Below, piece by piece: positions 49,869 through 60,533 of a DNA stretch of 64,000 nucleotides. Location: positions 1-64,000 of the forward strand of contig JAISOJ010000009.1 in NCBI GenBank assembly GCA_031275735.1, in the 5' to 3' direction. The translations under genes and the position numbers were made by a program. Each line of letters begins with the position of its first letter. Positions within the stretch are counted from its first letter, which is position 1. The notes beneath the pieces were generated by a model. It was not told the DNA's origin. It ran no database searches and worked only from the letters and a program-made list of their open reading frames with translations. Origin of the DNA: Dysgonamonadaceae bacterium (GTDB lineage Bacteria > Bacteroidota > Bacteroidia > Bacteroidales > Azobacteroidaceae).

Positions 49869-51272
49869 ATGAAAAATCTTTTTTTTATAATTTTCTTTCT
49901 TCATTTGGTATTATTTAATCTTTGGGCGGAAAAAACGAATGAAGATTCAAAAAACGGAAAGGAAGCGACTATTTACGAGATAAATATTAATTCTGAAATA
50001 AACACGACTTCCCGTATTTATTTGAATAAAGGATTGAAAGAAGCAGAGGCGTTGAACGCCAATGCTGTTTTACTTCATTTAAACACGTATGGAGGGACGC
50101 TTGTAGATGCCGATTCGATGCGGACGGCCATTCTGTATAATCGTATACCCGTTTATGTTTTTATTGATAACAATGCGGCTTCTGCCGGGGCCTTGATTTC
50201 CATTGCTTGCAAAAAAATTTTTATGCGTTCGGGAGCCAATATGGGCGCCGCTACGGTAGTTGAAGGAGCTACCGGCGAGCAAGCGCCGGATAAATATCAA
50301 TCGTATATGCGTTCCCTTATCCGTTCAACAGCCGAAACACATGGACGAGATACCCTTATTTCGGGTCGGGATACTATTTATCGGTGGATTCGTGATCCGC
50401 TCATTGCCGAAGCAATGGTGGATGGACAGATTTATATACCCCAAATAGTTGATTCAGGCAAAGTATTAACTTTAACCGCTCAGGAAGCGGTAAAGGTAGG
50501 GTATTGCGATGGGATTGCAGAAAGTGTGGACGAGGTAATTACGCAATATTTAGGTTATAGCGACTACCGGATTGTTAAATATAAGCCTTCCTTTTATGAT
50601 AAATTGATGGGTTTTTTGACTAATCCGGCTTTCCAGGCGATTCTAATTATGGTGATTGTCGGAGGCATTTATTTTGAAATGCAAACGCCGGGCTTTGGAT
50701 TTCCGAGTATTGCAGCCTTAACAGCCACTATACTGTATTTCACTCCTTTATACATGGACGGTTTGGTTCAAAACTGGGAAATAATTGTTTTTATTATAGG
50801 AATGATATTGATACTTCTCGAAATTTTCGTTATCCCGGGCTTTGGAATCGCTGGTATTTCAGGTATTATTTTAATAGGAACAGGATTGATCTTTGCTTTA
50901 TTAGACAATGATTGGTTTTCTTTTCAATATGTCGAAATGCCTGATGTTACCCGTTCTGTATTGACAGTCTTATCGGGGATGCTTCTAAGTTTGCTTGCCA
51001 TTCTTTACCTATCTTCTCTGATAGGAGAAAAAGGAATATTCCGTAGAATTGCTTTAACGACCGATTTGGAAAATTCGGGAAGCGTTGATTTGATCGATAA
51101 TCAATTAATCGGGCAAATAGGAAAAACAATGACTGATCTTCGTCCCTCAGGAAAGATAATTATCCATGACGAAGTGTACGACGCTATTTCCATACTGGGA
51201 TTTATTGAAAAAAATGCTGAAGTAATTGTAATAAAATTTGAAAATATGCAACTTTATGTCGAGAAGCGGTAA
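49869..51272 (+). CDS. NfeD-family membrane-bound ClpP-class serine protease
   Basis: VLLHLNTYGGTLVDADSMRTAIL, DNNAASAGALISIACKKIFM, TM cluster, C-terminal NfeD OB-fold. Confidence 0.9.
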   Translation: MKNLFFIIFFLHLVLFNLWAEKTNEDSKNGKEATIYEININSEINTTSRIYLNKGLKEAEALNANAVLLHLNTYGGTLVDADSMRTAILYNRIPVYVFIDNNAASAGALISIACKKIFMRSGANMGAATVVEGATGEQAPDKYQSYMRSLIRSTAETHGRDTLISGRDTIYRWIRDPLIAEAMVDGQIYIPQIVDSGKVLTLTAQEAVKVGYCDGIAESVDEVITQYLGYSDYRIVKYKPSFYDKLMGFLTNPAFQAILIMVIVGGIYFEMQTPGFGFPSIAALTATILYFTPLYMDGLVQNWEIIVFIIGMILILLEIFVIPGFGIAGISGIILIGTGLIFALLDNDWFSFQYVEMPDVTRSVLTVLSGMLLSLLAILYLSSLIGEKGIFRRIALTTDLENSGSVDLIDNQLIGQIGKTMTDLRPSGKIIIHDEVYDAISILGFIEKNAEVIVIKFENMQLYVEKR

Positions 51273-51379
51273 ATAGATTTTGTCCTTGTCATCGAATACA
51301 AAGATATGTTAGATAATTTTAGTGTCTTATATACAAGTTTCATTTTTTTCCCGTACATTTGCAAAAAGGATCTACACCG

Positions 51380-52507
51380 ATGAGACCCATACAAATGGTA
51401 GATTTAGTTACCCAGTACAGACGCATACAGGATCAAATAGATAAAGCTGTTTTGGAAGTAATCCGTTCGGGAAAATATATCAATGGAAACGCAGTACAGG
51501 TTTTTTCCGCTGAATTGTCTGAATATCTTCGTGTTAAGCACGTAATTCCTTGCGCCAACGGGACAGATGCGCTTCAAATAGCGCTGATGGCTTTAGATTT
51601 GCAGCCGGGCGATGAAGTGATTGTTCCGGCATTTACCTTTGTTGCATCGGCAGAAATAATTGCTTTACTAAAACTTACGCCTGTATTAGTTGATGTGCAC
51701 CCTCGAACCTTCAATCTGGATATTGATAAAATAGAAGCTGCGATTTCGTCCCGAACAAAAGCGATTGTTCCTGTTCATCTTTTTGGGCAAACCGCCGATA
51801 TGGAACCATTAATGCAGATCGCAAAAAAGTATGGGTTGTATGTAGTGGAAGACAACGCACAAAGTATCGGTTCGGTTTACACATTTTCCGACGGAACACG
51901 CAAACAGGCAGGAACTATGGGCGATATTGGTACCTTATCTTTTTTTCCAAGCAAAAACTTGGGAGGTTATGGCGACGGAGGCGCTTTATTAACCAACGAC
52001 GACTTATGGGAGCGGAAACTCCGGATGATTGCTTCGCACGGTCAGTCGCAAAAATATATCCACAAAATGATTGGCTGTAATTCCCGCTTGGATACGCTCC
52101 AAGCGGTGATATTAAAAGTTAAATTATCTTATCTGGCTTCTTATATTCGGAAACGGAAAAAAACGGCCGAAAAATATAACGCCGAGTTGGAATCGCAGGT
52201 AAATTGGGTAGAAACTCCTTATTGTATCCCCGTTTCATCGCATGTATATCATCAATATACGTTGAAAGTCAAGCATAATAGACGCGATGATTTACAAAAA
52301 TACCTGAAAACGAAAGGTATTCCGACAATGGTTTATTACCCTCTGCCTCTACATTATCAACCGGCATTTAAAAATATTGTGAAAATAGGAGGCGATTTAA
52401 GTGAAAGTGAAAAACTTGCTCAATCCGTGCTATCCTTGCCGATGCACACGGAATTAGACAATGAACAAATACGGTATATTACTTCCCAAATTGTCGGTTA
52501 TGAATGA
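51380..52507 (+). CDS. DegT/DnrJ/EryC1/StrS family sugar aminotransferase (WbpE/PorR-like)
   Basis: [63 protein letters not shown] call starts at 51359; ATG 51380 (MRPIQMVDL) is more typical. Confidence 0.9.
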   Translation: MRPIQMVDLVTQYRRIQDQIDKAVLEVIRSGKYINGNAVQVFSAELSEYLRVKHVIPCANGTDALQIALMALDLQPGDEVIVPAFTFVASAEIIALLKLTPVLVDVHPRTFNLDIDKIEAAISSRTKAIVPVHLFGQTADMEPLMQIAKKYGLYVVEDNAQSIGSVYTFSDGTRKQAGTMGDIGTLSFFPSKNLGGYGDGGALLTNDDLWERKLRMIASHGQSQKYIHKMIGCNSRLDTLQAVILKVKLSYLASYIRKRKKTAEKYNAELESQVNWVETPYCIPVSSHVYHQYTLKVKHNRRDDLQKYLKTKGIPTMVYYPLPLHYQPAFKNIVKIGGDLSESEKLAQSVLSLPMHTELDNEQIRYITSQIVGYE

Positions 52508-53012
52508 ATGGAACGGCAAATACCAAGTGCATCCGACGACCGTTATTGATGAAGGCGCCGCAATAGGAGAAGGAACAAAGATATGGCATTTCTCACACAT
52601 TATGGCAGGCGCTATTATCGGAAAAAACTGCAATATCGGGCAAAATGTAGTAGTTTCGCCTCAGGCAATATTGGGAAATAACGTTAAAGTACAAAACAAC
52701 GTATCAGTTTATACCGGAGTTATTTGTGAAGATGATGTATTTTTAGGTCCGAGTTGTGTTTTTACTAATGTAATTAATCCGAGAAGCTTTATTTCCCGGA
52801 AAGAAGAATTTAAACCGACGTTGGTAAAAAAAGGAGCGACTATTGGAGCGAATGCTACAATTATTTGCGGAATAACGATTGGAGAGTATGCCATGATTGG
52901 AGCTGGAAGCGTAGTCACAAAAGACGTTCCTCCCTACGCTTTAATTGTGGGTAATCCCGCCAGGCAGATAGGCCGCGTCGACAAAGAGGGAAATCGATCC
53001 GATATTTCTTAA
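52500..53012 (+). CDS. WbpD/WlbB-like UDP-amino-sugar N-acetyltransferase (left-handed beta-helix)
   Basis: Hexapeptide repeats [73 protein letters not shown] 52500 overlaps the upstream stop. Confidence 0.9.
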   Translation: MNEWNGKYQVHPTTVIDEGAAIGEGTKIWHFSHIMAGAIIGKNCNIGQNVVVSPQAILGNNVKVQNNVSVYTGVICEDDVFLGPSCVFTNVINPRSFISRKEEFKPTLVKKGATIGANATIICGITIGEYAMIGAGSVVTKDVPPYALIVGNPARQIGRVDKEGNRSDIS

Positions 53013-53044
53013 CTTACAGATAAAATAGGAATAGTTGATTTAAG

Positions 53045-54379
53045 TTAAATACAATCATATACAAAGCCGTTTTCCTTCATTTCTTTCTTTTCGTATATAT
53101 TTCTGCCGTCAACGATTATGTGCCGGTTCATCGTTTTTTTCAACACATTCCAAGAGGGGAGGCGGAATTCTTTCCATTCAGTTAGCAAAAGTATAGCGTC
53201 GGCGTCCAAAGCAGCATCATACATGTCTTTGGAGTAAATGACTTTATTACCTAAACGCTTCCTACATTCATCCATAGCTACAGGATCATATACTTTAACG
53301 ATACATCCTGCGTCCAATAAGCAGTCAATGACTACCAAAGACGGAGCTTCGCGCATATCGTCGGTATCGGGTTTAAAAGCCAGTCCCCACAAAGCAATGG
53401 TTTTCCCTTCTAAACCGGAAGCTTGCGTATCCGATTTATCCAAAGAAGCGAAGATTTTTTTAAGTTTTTCAAAAAGAATGGTTTTTTGATGTTCATTTAC
53501 TGCTTCAACAGCTTGAAGTACCTGCATGTCATAACCATTTTGAGCTGCCGTTTTAATCAATGCTTTCACATCTTTTGGGAAACAGGAGCCGCCGTAGCCG
53601 CACCCCGGATATAGGAATTTAGTACCTATCCGTAAATCGGAACCGATTCCTCTGCGAACCATATTGATGTCAGCGCCTACCAACCGGCAAAGATTGGCGA
53701 TATCGTTCATGAATGAAATACGGGTAGCTAACATGGCATTTGCAGCATATTTAATCATTTCGGCAGAAGGAATATCAGTGAAAATCATCCGGTAATTATT
53801 TATGATAAAAGGTTTGTACAAGCGATCCATTAACTTTTTCGCTTCCTCGTTTTCTACTCCTACTATTACCCTGTCGGGGCTCATAAAATCTTTAATAGCA
53901 GAACCTTCCTTCAAAAATTCGGGATTGGCGGCTATATCAAAAGGGATAACGAGTCCTCGTTTGTCTAATTCTTCCTGAATGACGGCTTTCACTTTTTGAG
54001 CAGTTCCTACCGGAACGGTGCTCTTAATGACTACCAAAATATATTGTCGAATGTTTTGACCGATAGTACGCGCTACCTCTATAACATATCGCAAATCGGC
54101 GCTATCATCTTCGTTAGACGGAGTTCCTACTGCACTGAAAACAATTTCAACTTCCTTTAAACAAGATTTCAAATCAGTAGAAAATTTCAAACGTCCGGCT
54201 TGATAATTTTTTTTTACCAATTCGTCCAAGCCCGGCTCATAAATGGGAATAATACCCTGTTTTAATCTGTTGATTTTGACTTCGTCGATATCAACACATG
54301 TTACATTAATGCCCATTTCGGAAAAACAAGCTCCCGTAACCAAACCTACATATCCTGTACCTACTATTGCTATATTCAT
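53045..54379 (-). CDS. ugd: UDP-glucose/UDP-sugar 6-dehydrogenase
   Basis: MNIAIVGTGYVGLVTGACFSEMG, PGCGYGGSCFPKDVKAL, WGLAFKPDTDDMREAPS. Confidence 0.92.
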   Translation of the reverse strand: MNIAIVGTGYVGLVTGACFSEMGINVTCVDIDEVKINRLKQGIIPIYEPGLDELVKKNYQAGRLKFSTDLKSCLKEVEIVFSAVGTPSNEDDSADLRYVIEVARTIGQNIRQYILVVIKSTVPVGTAQKVKAVIQEELDKRGLVIPFDIAANPEFLKEGSAIKDFMSPDRVIVGVENEEAKKLMDRLYKPFIINNYRMIFTDIPSAEMIKYAANAMLATRISFMNDIANLCRLVGADINMVRRGIGSDLRIGTKFLYPGCGYGGSCFPKDVKALIKTAAQNGYDMQVLQAVEAVNEHQKTILFEKLKKIFASLDKSDTQASGLEGKTIALWGLAFKPDTDDMREAPSLVVIDCLLDAGCIVKVYDPVAMDECRKRLGNKVIYSKDMYDAALDADAILLLTEWKEFRLPSWNVLKKTMNRHIIVDGRNIYEKKEMKENGFVYDCI

Positions 54380-54447
54380 GTTTTTATTTTTTACGTATTG
54401 GAAAGAAAATTTCTTAATAAAGAACGATAGTGCATTATATTTTTTAA

Positions 54448-56433
54448 TTAAATCGCAATTTTTTTGTCTAATTTTTCATATACGGAATTTTGGCTAATAA
54501 ATTCGGGAACTAATTTTTTCATCAATTTTACAACTTCATCTTTATCAAACTGATTTGCGGTATTTATCAATTGATTCAAAACAGACAAAATATAATCGTA
54601 ATCATACTCTTGTACAGAACCGATCATTATTTTTTTATTATGTGTCGGCATAACCGTTTCTTTATCATATAGTAACTCTTCATATAGTTTTTCTCCCGGA
54701 CGAAGACCTGTATATTTAATTTCTATGTCTTTATAAGGTTCAAAACCGGAGAGCTGAATCATTCTTTCTGCTAAATCTCTTATTTTAATCGGATCGCCCA
54801 TATCAAAAACAAAAACTTCGCCTCCTTTTCCAAAATTTCCGGCTTCAAGAACGAGACGGCAAGCTTCAGGAATAGTCATAAAATAACGGATGATTTCAGG
54901 ATCAGTAACCGTTACAGGTCCGCCGCGTTTTATCTGGTCATAAAAACGGGGAATTACCGAACCGTTAGAGCCTAATACATTTCCAAAACGAGTAGTTATA
55001 ATGCGAGTTACCGGAATGGAATATTGCCCTTGTAATTTTTTATACAAAGATTGTATGTAGATCTCTGCGATTCGCTTGGAAGCTCCCATTATATTACTTG
55101 GTTTTACCGCTTTATCTGTCGAAATCATTACAAATACTTCCGCTTTATAAAGGACGGCCAAGTCAACAATGTTACGAGTCCCGTGAACATTTGTTAAAAC
55201 AGCTTCACAAGGATGTTTTTCCATCAACGGAACATGTTTGTAAGCAGCTGCATGATAGACATAATTCGGTCGATATTTTTCAAAAATGAGCTTCATTTGA
55301 GCATAATTTTGCACATCGCCGATAATCGAAACGTAAGGTATATGAGGAATTTTGTCTTCTAATTCCAAGCTCAATTGATGAAGCGGACTTTCTGCCGTAT
55401 CACAAATAAGCAACAATCCTAAATCAAAAGAACTAAGTTGACGTACAATTTCACTGCCAATAGACCCTGCAGAGCCGGTAATTAAGATGGTTTTACCTTT
55501 CACATTCCTGGCTATTGATTCAACATCAATCTGGATAGGAACTCTGCCTAATAAATCTTCAATTTTGATTTTTTTGATTTTTCCCCAATTTTTCCCCAAT
55601 TTTTCCCACTCTTCTATGGGAGGAGCCGACAAAATATCTATTTTGTGTTCCAAACATTTATCAGCAAGAAGTTGTTTTTCGGAACGTTCAATTTCTTTGG
55701 GATATATTAAAATAGCACCCACATGCTTGAAGTGTCCTATATTAGTAAAAAAATCATCTTGATGATAAATAGGATAATTTATAACCTCTTTGCGTTTGAT
55801 ATGCCGATTGGAAATGAGAAAACCGGCTATTCGGTATGAAAAATAATCGCTTGACAAAATCATTTTGGCCAATCCGATACTAGTGGATCCTATTCCATAA
55901 ATTAATATGGAAGTGATATTTCTATTTACTTTTCTATGAGAAATTCGAGCAAAATCAAAAAGCAGGCGAATTGTCATCCTGGAAAAGAAAATAAAACTGA
56001 AAGTCAATATAAAATTAATAAAAAAACCTTCTGTGGGAAAAATAGAGTACTCATAAAAAACTGATAAGAGTTTATTTACAATCATTAACAGTAAATTAGA
56101 GCAAAACAGTGCAAAAAATATACGAAGCACATCCTTAAAGGTCGAATATCTTATAAGTCCTAAATAAGTCCTGAAAATTAAGAAAAAGAAAGCGGTTATT
56201 ATCAAACAAAACAATAACTTAATAATAAATATATTAATTGATATATTTGCATGAATAAGGTTAAAGCATATCCAATAAGAAATGGTAAAAGACACAACAG
56301 AAATTAACAAATCTGCAATAAATATAATTCTTTTTGGCAAGTAAGGAAAATTTCTTAGTTTGGAAAAAAATTTGACTCTTATTTTGTTAATCCAATTCAT
56401 ATTATCGTATAAGACCATAATTAGAGTATGCAA
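54448..56433 (-). CDS. CapD/FlaA1-like membrane polysaccharide biosynthesis nucleotide-sugar dehydratase
   Basis: N-terminal TMs, TILITGSAGSIGSEIVRQL, VMISTDKAVKPSNIMGASKRIAEIY, RFGNVLGSNGSVIPRF. Confidence 0.92.
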   Translation of the reverse strand: MHTLIMVLYDNMNWINKIRVKFFSKLRNFPYLPKRIIFIADLLISVVSFTISYWICFNLIHANISINIFIIKLLFCLIITAFFFLIFRTYLGLIRYSTFKDVLRIFFALFCSNLLLMIVNKLLSVFYEYSIFPTEGFFINFILTFSFIFFSRMTIRLLFDFARISHRKVNRNITSILIYGIGSTSIGLAKMILSSDYFSYRIAGFLISNRHIKRKEVINYPIYHQDDFFTNIGHFKHVGAILIYPKEIERSEKQLLADKCLEHKIDILSAPPIEEWEKLGKNWGKIKKIKIEDLLGRVPIQIDVESIARNVKGKTILITGSAGSIGSEIVRQLSSFDLGLLLICDTAESPLHQLSLELEDKIPHIPYVSIIGDVQNYAQMKLIFEKYRPNYVYHAAAYKHVPLMEKHPCEAVLTNVHGTRNIVDLAVLYKAEVFVMISTDKAVKPSNIMGASKRIAEIYIQSLYKKLQGQYSIPVTRIITTRFGNVLGSNGSVIPRFYDQIKRGGPVTVTDPEIIRYFMTIPEACRLVLEAGNFGKGGEVFVFDMGDPIKIRDLAERMIQLSGFEPYKDIEIKYTGLRPGEKLYEELLYDKETVMPTHNKKIMIGSVQEYDYDYILSVLNQLINTANQFDKDEVVKLMKKLVPEFISQNSVYEKLDKKIAI

Positions 56434-56901
56434 ATGTATACAAATAATAATTAATAGCCAAATTTTTCTTTAAATTCGCAACTCATTTTTGTGTTAATTG
56501 AATTATTTTTTCTTACTTTTTCAGGTCAAAAACGACAAATTTTTGTTGTGAATTTTCTTAAAAATAGCAAAGTAAAGTATTGATTAACAAAATAATACTA
56601 TTAAAGTTACAATCTGTGAGTATTCTCATTATCGCATAAGAAAGTTCATATTGGACACTTACCGTAAATTATTTGAACAGTACGTTTTTCTGTGATTCTG
56701 AATCCTCCGTAATTTTAATTATATTAAAATGTGAAAGTAAGTGGGTTTGGGAATATAAGTATCTTCGTTTTTATCCTTAAAGCAAGTAGAAGATTGGAAA
56801 TATTTAATTACTTTTGCATTTGGAAACCGGCAATGGAATTGTCCGTACAGGCCGGTTCCTTTCATAATAACTAATAATTTTTTAGGAGAAATAAACAACG
56901 G

Positions 56902-57849
56902 ATGATAGAACGAATCATTATTTTAGACGGAGCGGATCCGGCGGCTTTTTTCGGAACAAACAATTCCAATATGCATTTAATCAAATCCTTATATCCCAAA
57001 TTGCGGATAATTGCGCGAGGCAACGTGATGAAAGTGATTGGCGACGAAATGGAATTGATCGCTTTTGAAGAAAAAATTCAGGAAATGGAGTTGTATTGTC
57101 AAGAGTATAATGTATTGGCAGAAGAAGCCATCCTGAAAATTGTGAAAGGAAACAACGGTATTTCCCCTGCCAAACAGGACAATTTGATTATTTACGGGAT
57201 GAATGGACGGCCTATCCTCGCCCGTACCGAAAACCAACAAAAACTGGTACAGGCTTTCGTCGAAAATGATATGTTGTTCGCTGTCGGACCTGCGGGTTCT
57301 GGAAAAACCTACACCGCTATTGCGTTAGCGGTAAAAGCGTTGAAAAACAAAGAAATGCGGAGAATCATATTGAGTCGTCCCGCAGTAGAAGCCGGCGAAA
57401 AGTTGGGCTTCCTTCCTGGCGACATGAAAGATAAAATCGACCCTTACCTTCAGCCGTTGTACGATGCTTTGGAAGACATGATTCCGGCTCTTAAACTGAA
57501 GGAACATATCGAAAACAAGATTATCCAAATTGCGCCTTTGGCATTTATGCGGGGACGTACCCTAAACGATGCGGTAGTTGTTTTGGATGAAGCCCAAAAT
57601 ACGACGATTCAGCAAATCAAGATGTTCCTGACCCGTTTGGGAACAAATGCGAAGATGATCATCACCGGCGATATCACGCAAATCGACTTGCCGCCATCAC
57701 AAACATCGGGTTTGATTCATGCGATGAAGATTTTGAAAGATATTTCAGGAATCGCTCAAATCGAATTTGGGAAAAAAGACATTGTCCGCCACAAATTGGT
57801 GCAACGGATTGTCGAAGCGTACGAGAAAGCCCCTTTAAATCTTCGCTGA
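56902..57849 (+). CDS. phoH: PhoH family ATPase
   Basis: AVGPAGSGKTYTAIALAVKAL, SRPAVEAGEKLGFLPGDM, VVLDEAQNTT, MIITGDITQIDLP. Confidence 0.95.
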   Translation: MIERIIILDGADPAAFFGTNNSNMHLIKSLYPKLRIIARGNVMKVIGDEMELIAFEEKIQEMELYCQEYNVLAEEAILKIVKGNNGISPAKQDNLIIYGMNGRPILARTENQQKLVQAFVENDMLFAVGPAGSGKTYTAIALAVKALKNKEMRRIILSRPAVEAGEKLGFLPGDMKDKIDPYLQPLYDALEDMIPALKLKEHIENKIIQIAPLAFMRGRTLNDAVVVLDEAQNTTIQQIKMFLTRLGTNAKMIITGDITQIDLPPSQTSGLIHAMKILKDISGIAQIEFGKKDIVRHKLVQRIVEAYEKAPLNLR

Positions 57850-57954
57850 AGGAAGAAACTTGGCAAGCAAAAATGAATGAGTATAAGCAAAAATGACAAA
57901 TTCACTTCGTAAAAGTCCTTTTGGGAGAATTTAGAAGTAAAAAATAACAAGAAA

Positions 57955-58983
57955 ATGAATAAGATTGGAAAAAATGATGAATCCTGCACCATAAAGTCTC
58001 CTTCTGGGGATTTAGGGAGCGAAGTTTTAACAACAACAGACTATCATTTCCCTGAACAAACCCATGTCTATCACGGGAAAGTAAGAGATGTATATTCCAT
58101 TGGCAGTGATACATTGGTAATGATTGCCACCGACCGGATTTCGGCCTTCGACGTTATCCTCCCGCAGGGAATTCCTTATAAAGGGCAGATTTTAAACCAG
58201 ATAGCTTCCAAATTTTTAGACGTCACCGCAGATATCGTTCCGAATTGGAAATTGGCAACTCCCGACCCGATGGCGACCGTTGGCCTGCGTTGCGAACCGT
58301 TTAAGGTGGAGATGGTTATTCGCGGTTACCTGACCGGAAGCGCTTGGCGGGAATATAAAGCAGGGGCAAGAACTTTGTGCGGCATTGTATTGCCCAAAGG
58401 GATGAAGGAAAATGAAAAATTTCCGTCTCCGATTATTACGCCGACGACAAAAGCCGATGAAGGACACGACCAAAACATCTCGAAAGAAGAGATCATTGCT
58501 CTAGGATTGGTCGGCAGGGACGATTACGAACAATTAGAACGTTACACGCAAGCCTTGTTCCGGCGTGGAACAGAGATCGCCGCTCAAAAAGGATTGATTT
58601 TGGTGGATACCAAGTACGAATTTGGAAAAAAAGACGGCAAAATCTATTTGATCGACGAAATCCATACGCCCGATTCTTCCCGTTACTTTTACATGGACGG
58701 TTATTGGGAACGATTTGCAAAAGGCGAAGAACAAAAGCAACTATCGAAGGAATTTGTTCGCAAATGGTTGATTGATAATGGATTTCAAGGAAAAGAAGGA
58801 CAAACGATTCCTGAAATGACTCCTGCTTATTGCAAAAGTGTATCCGGCAGATACATCGAATTGTACGAGAAAATTACGGGAGAAAAATTTATCAAGTCGG
58901 ACAGTCGCGATGTGGCCGGACGAATCGAAAAAAACGTGAAAGATTATTTAAGCAACAATGGATCAATACGGCTTAATCGGTAA
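57955..58983 (+). CDS. purC: Phosphoribosylaminoimidazole-succinocarboxamide synthase
   Basis: [38 protein letters not shown]...[27 protein letters not shown]. The first ~25 aa look non-native. Confidence 0.94.
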   Translation: MNKIGKNDESCTIKSPSGDLGSEVLTTTDYHFPEQTHVYHGKVRDVYSIGSDTLVMIATDRISAFDVILPQGIPYKGQILNQIASKFLDVTADIVPNWKLATPDPMATVGLRCEPFKVEMVIRGYLTGSAWREYKAGARTLCGIVLPKGMKENEKFPSPIITPTTKADEGHDQNISKEEIIALGLVGRDDYEQLERYTQALFRRGTEIAAQKGLILVDTKYEFGKKDGKIYLIDEIHTPDSSRYFYMDGYWERFAKGEEQKQLSKEFVRKWLIDNGFQGKEGQTIPEMTPAYCKSVSGRYIELYEKITGEKFIKSDSRDVAGRIEKNVKDYLSNNGSIRLNR

Positions 58984-59710
58984 TCCGTTAAAACACTCTT
59001 TTTCAAAGGGTTTTTTTAATGACAAATTTAGCGAAGAAAATATTGACGCCGAATACATCAATTTCGAAATTCCTTCTATTAAGGAAGTTAACTTGATTAT
59101 TAAAAACAATCCCCGTCTGAAAGGCTTGAATGTAACGATTCCTTATAAGGAACAAGTCATTCCCTTTTTAGATCAATTGAGCGAAAATGCTCGTTTAATT
59201 GGCGCAGTCAATGTCATAAAAATTGATCGAAATAAGGGAAAAATCAAACTAACCGGCTTCAATTCCGATATTATTGGCTTCAAGGAATCCATCGATCCTT
59301 TATTGCAAGTCCACCATAAACAAGCGCTTATTTTAGGAACGGGAGGATCGGCAAAAGCCATTTACTATGGATTGAAGCAATTGGGAATTGTGACCACTTA
59401 TGTTTCCAGGAAGAAAAAATCGGTAAATATATTGAATTATAATGAACTGACAAAGGATGTTATGGAGGCGAATACGATAATTGTCAATTGTACGCCCATC
59501 GGTATGTGGCCCAATGTAGATGAATCGCCGGGTATTCCGTATCAATGGCTCAATGAGCAACATCTATTGTACGATTTGTTATACAATCCTGACGAAACTT
59601 TGTTTATGAAAAAAGGCGCCGAACAGGGTGCAATTGTTAAAAACGGATTGGAAATGCTTTTATTACAAGCATTTGCTAGTTTTGAGTTTTGGCAAGGAAC
59701 AAGGAAATGA
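58958..59710 (+). CDS. aroE: Shikimate dehydrogenase
   Basis: [55 protein letters not shown]; overlaps purC by 26 bp. Confidence 0.93.
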   Translation: MDQYGLIGNPLKHSFSKGFFNDKFSEENIDAEYINFEIPSIKEVNLIIKNNPRLKGLNVTIPYKEQVIPFLDQLSENARLIGAVNVIKIDRNKGKIKLTGFNSDIIGFKESIDPLLQVHHKQALILGTGGSAKAIYYGLKQLGIVTTYVSRKKKSVNILNYNELTKDVMEANTIIVNCTPIGMWPNVDESPGIPYQWLNEQHLLYDLLYNPDETLFMKKGAEQGAIVKNGLEMLLLQAFASFEFWQGTRK

Positions 59711-59809
59711 TAATAATAATGCATTAGGAATTAAGAATGGAGTTGATGCAAGATACAAATATATTAAAGAGCACAACGCCGTTGGGAGTTTATCGTTTAT
59801 AGTTAGTTC

Positions 59810-60208
59810 ATGGTTACGCGGTTTGGAGTTTCATTAGAGCAGGATTTGCTCGAAGCATTGGATGCCTTCGTGCAGGACAATTCTTATGCTAATCGTTCGC
59901 AAGCGATCCGGGCATTGATTGAAAAAAATATCGTAGAAAAAAAATGGCTGTGTAACAGTCACGTTGCGGGCGCTATTGTTATGGTTTACGATCCGTGGAA
60001 AAATGATATTGCCTCCAATATTCTGAAAATACAACAGTCCAATACCCAATTCATCCTATCGACTCAACGTTTTTTCAAGGAAAAAAACCGTTGCCTCGAA
60101 GTCATTGCCGTAGAGGGGACCGCTCAACAACTAACTCGGTTTTCGGATGAAATTTTGTCACAGAAAGGCATGATACACGGTAAATTAATCATGAGCCGAA
60201 TTGATTGA
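59810..60208 (+). CDS. nikR: NikR-like nickel-responsive ribbon-helix-helix regulator
   Basis: VTRFGVSLEQDLLEALDAFVQDNSYANRSQAIRALI plus a C-terminal ACT-like domain with HVAGAIVMVYD. Confidence 0.9.
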   Translation: MVTRFGVSLEQDLLEALDAFVQDNSYANRSQAIRALIEKNIVEKKWLCNSHVAGAIVMVYDPWKNDIASNILKIQQSNTQFILSTQRFFKEKNRCLEVIAVEGTAQQLTRFSDEILSQKGMIHGKLIMSRID

Positions 60209-60457
60209 ATCCAAGACCTTGGTCTTTGAAAAATGAAGAAGAGCCTACCCGGATGCCTGGGCGAGGGAACAACATGCCATCATACCGGGTAAGGGAATTT
60301 TCCGGTAAAGCGGAAAAAGCGGTATTTTTACCAAAACACGTTTCATGCCAAAAAAGAATCAAACGTCTTTTGAAATTATTTTGCAATTTAATAACAAAAA
60401 ATGAATTTTAGTAAATATTTTTTTATTTGTATATCGAACTCGGATTAATTAGAAATA

Positions 60458-60507
60458 AAGCAAAGCAATCCAACTAATCGTTATAAGTAGAAGGGATTGC
60501 TTCGCTT
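60458..60507. terminator. Hairpin between convergent nikR and xylE
   Basis: aagcaaagcaatcc / ggattgcttcgctt, 13/14 paired, 22 nt loop. Confidence 0.45.
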
Positions 60508-60533
60508 GTAATAACGGAAGTTCCGTTTGAAAT

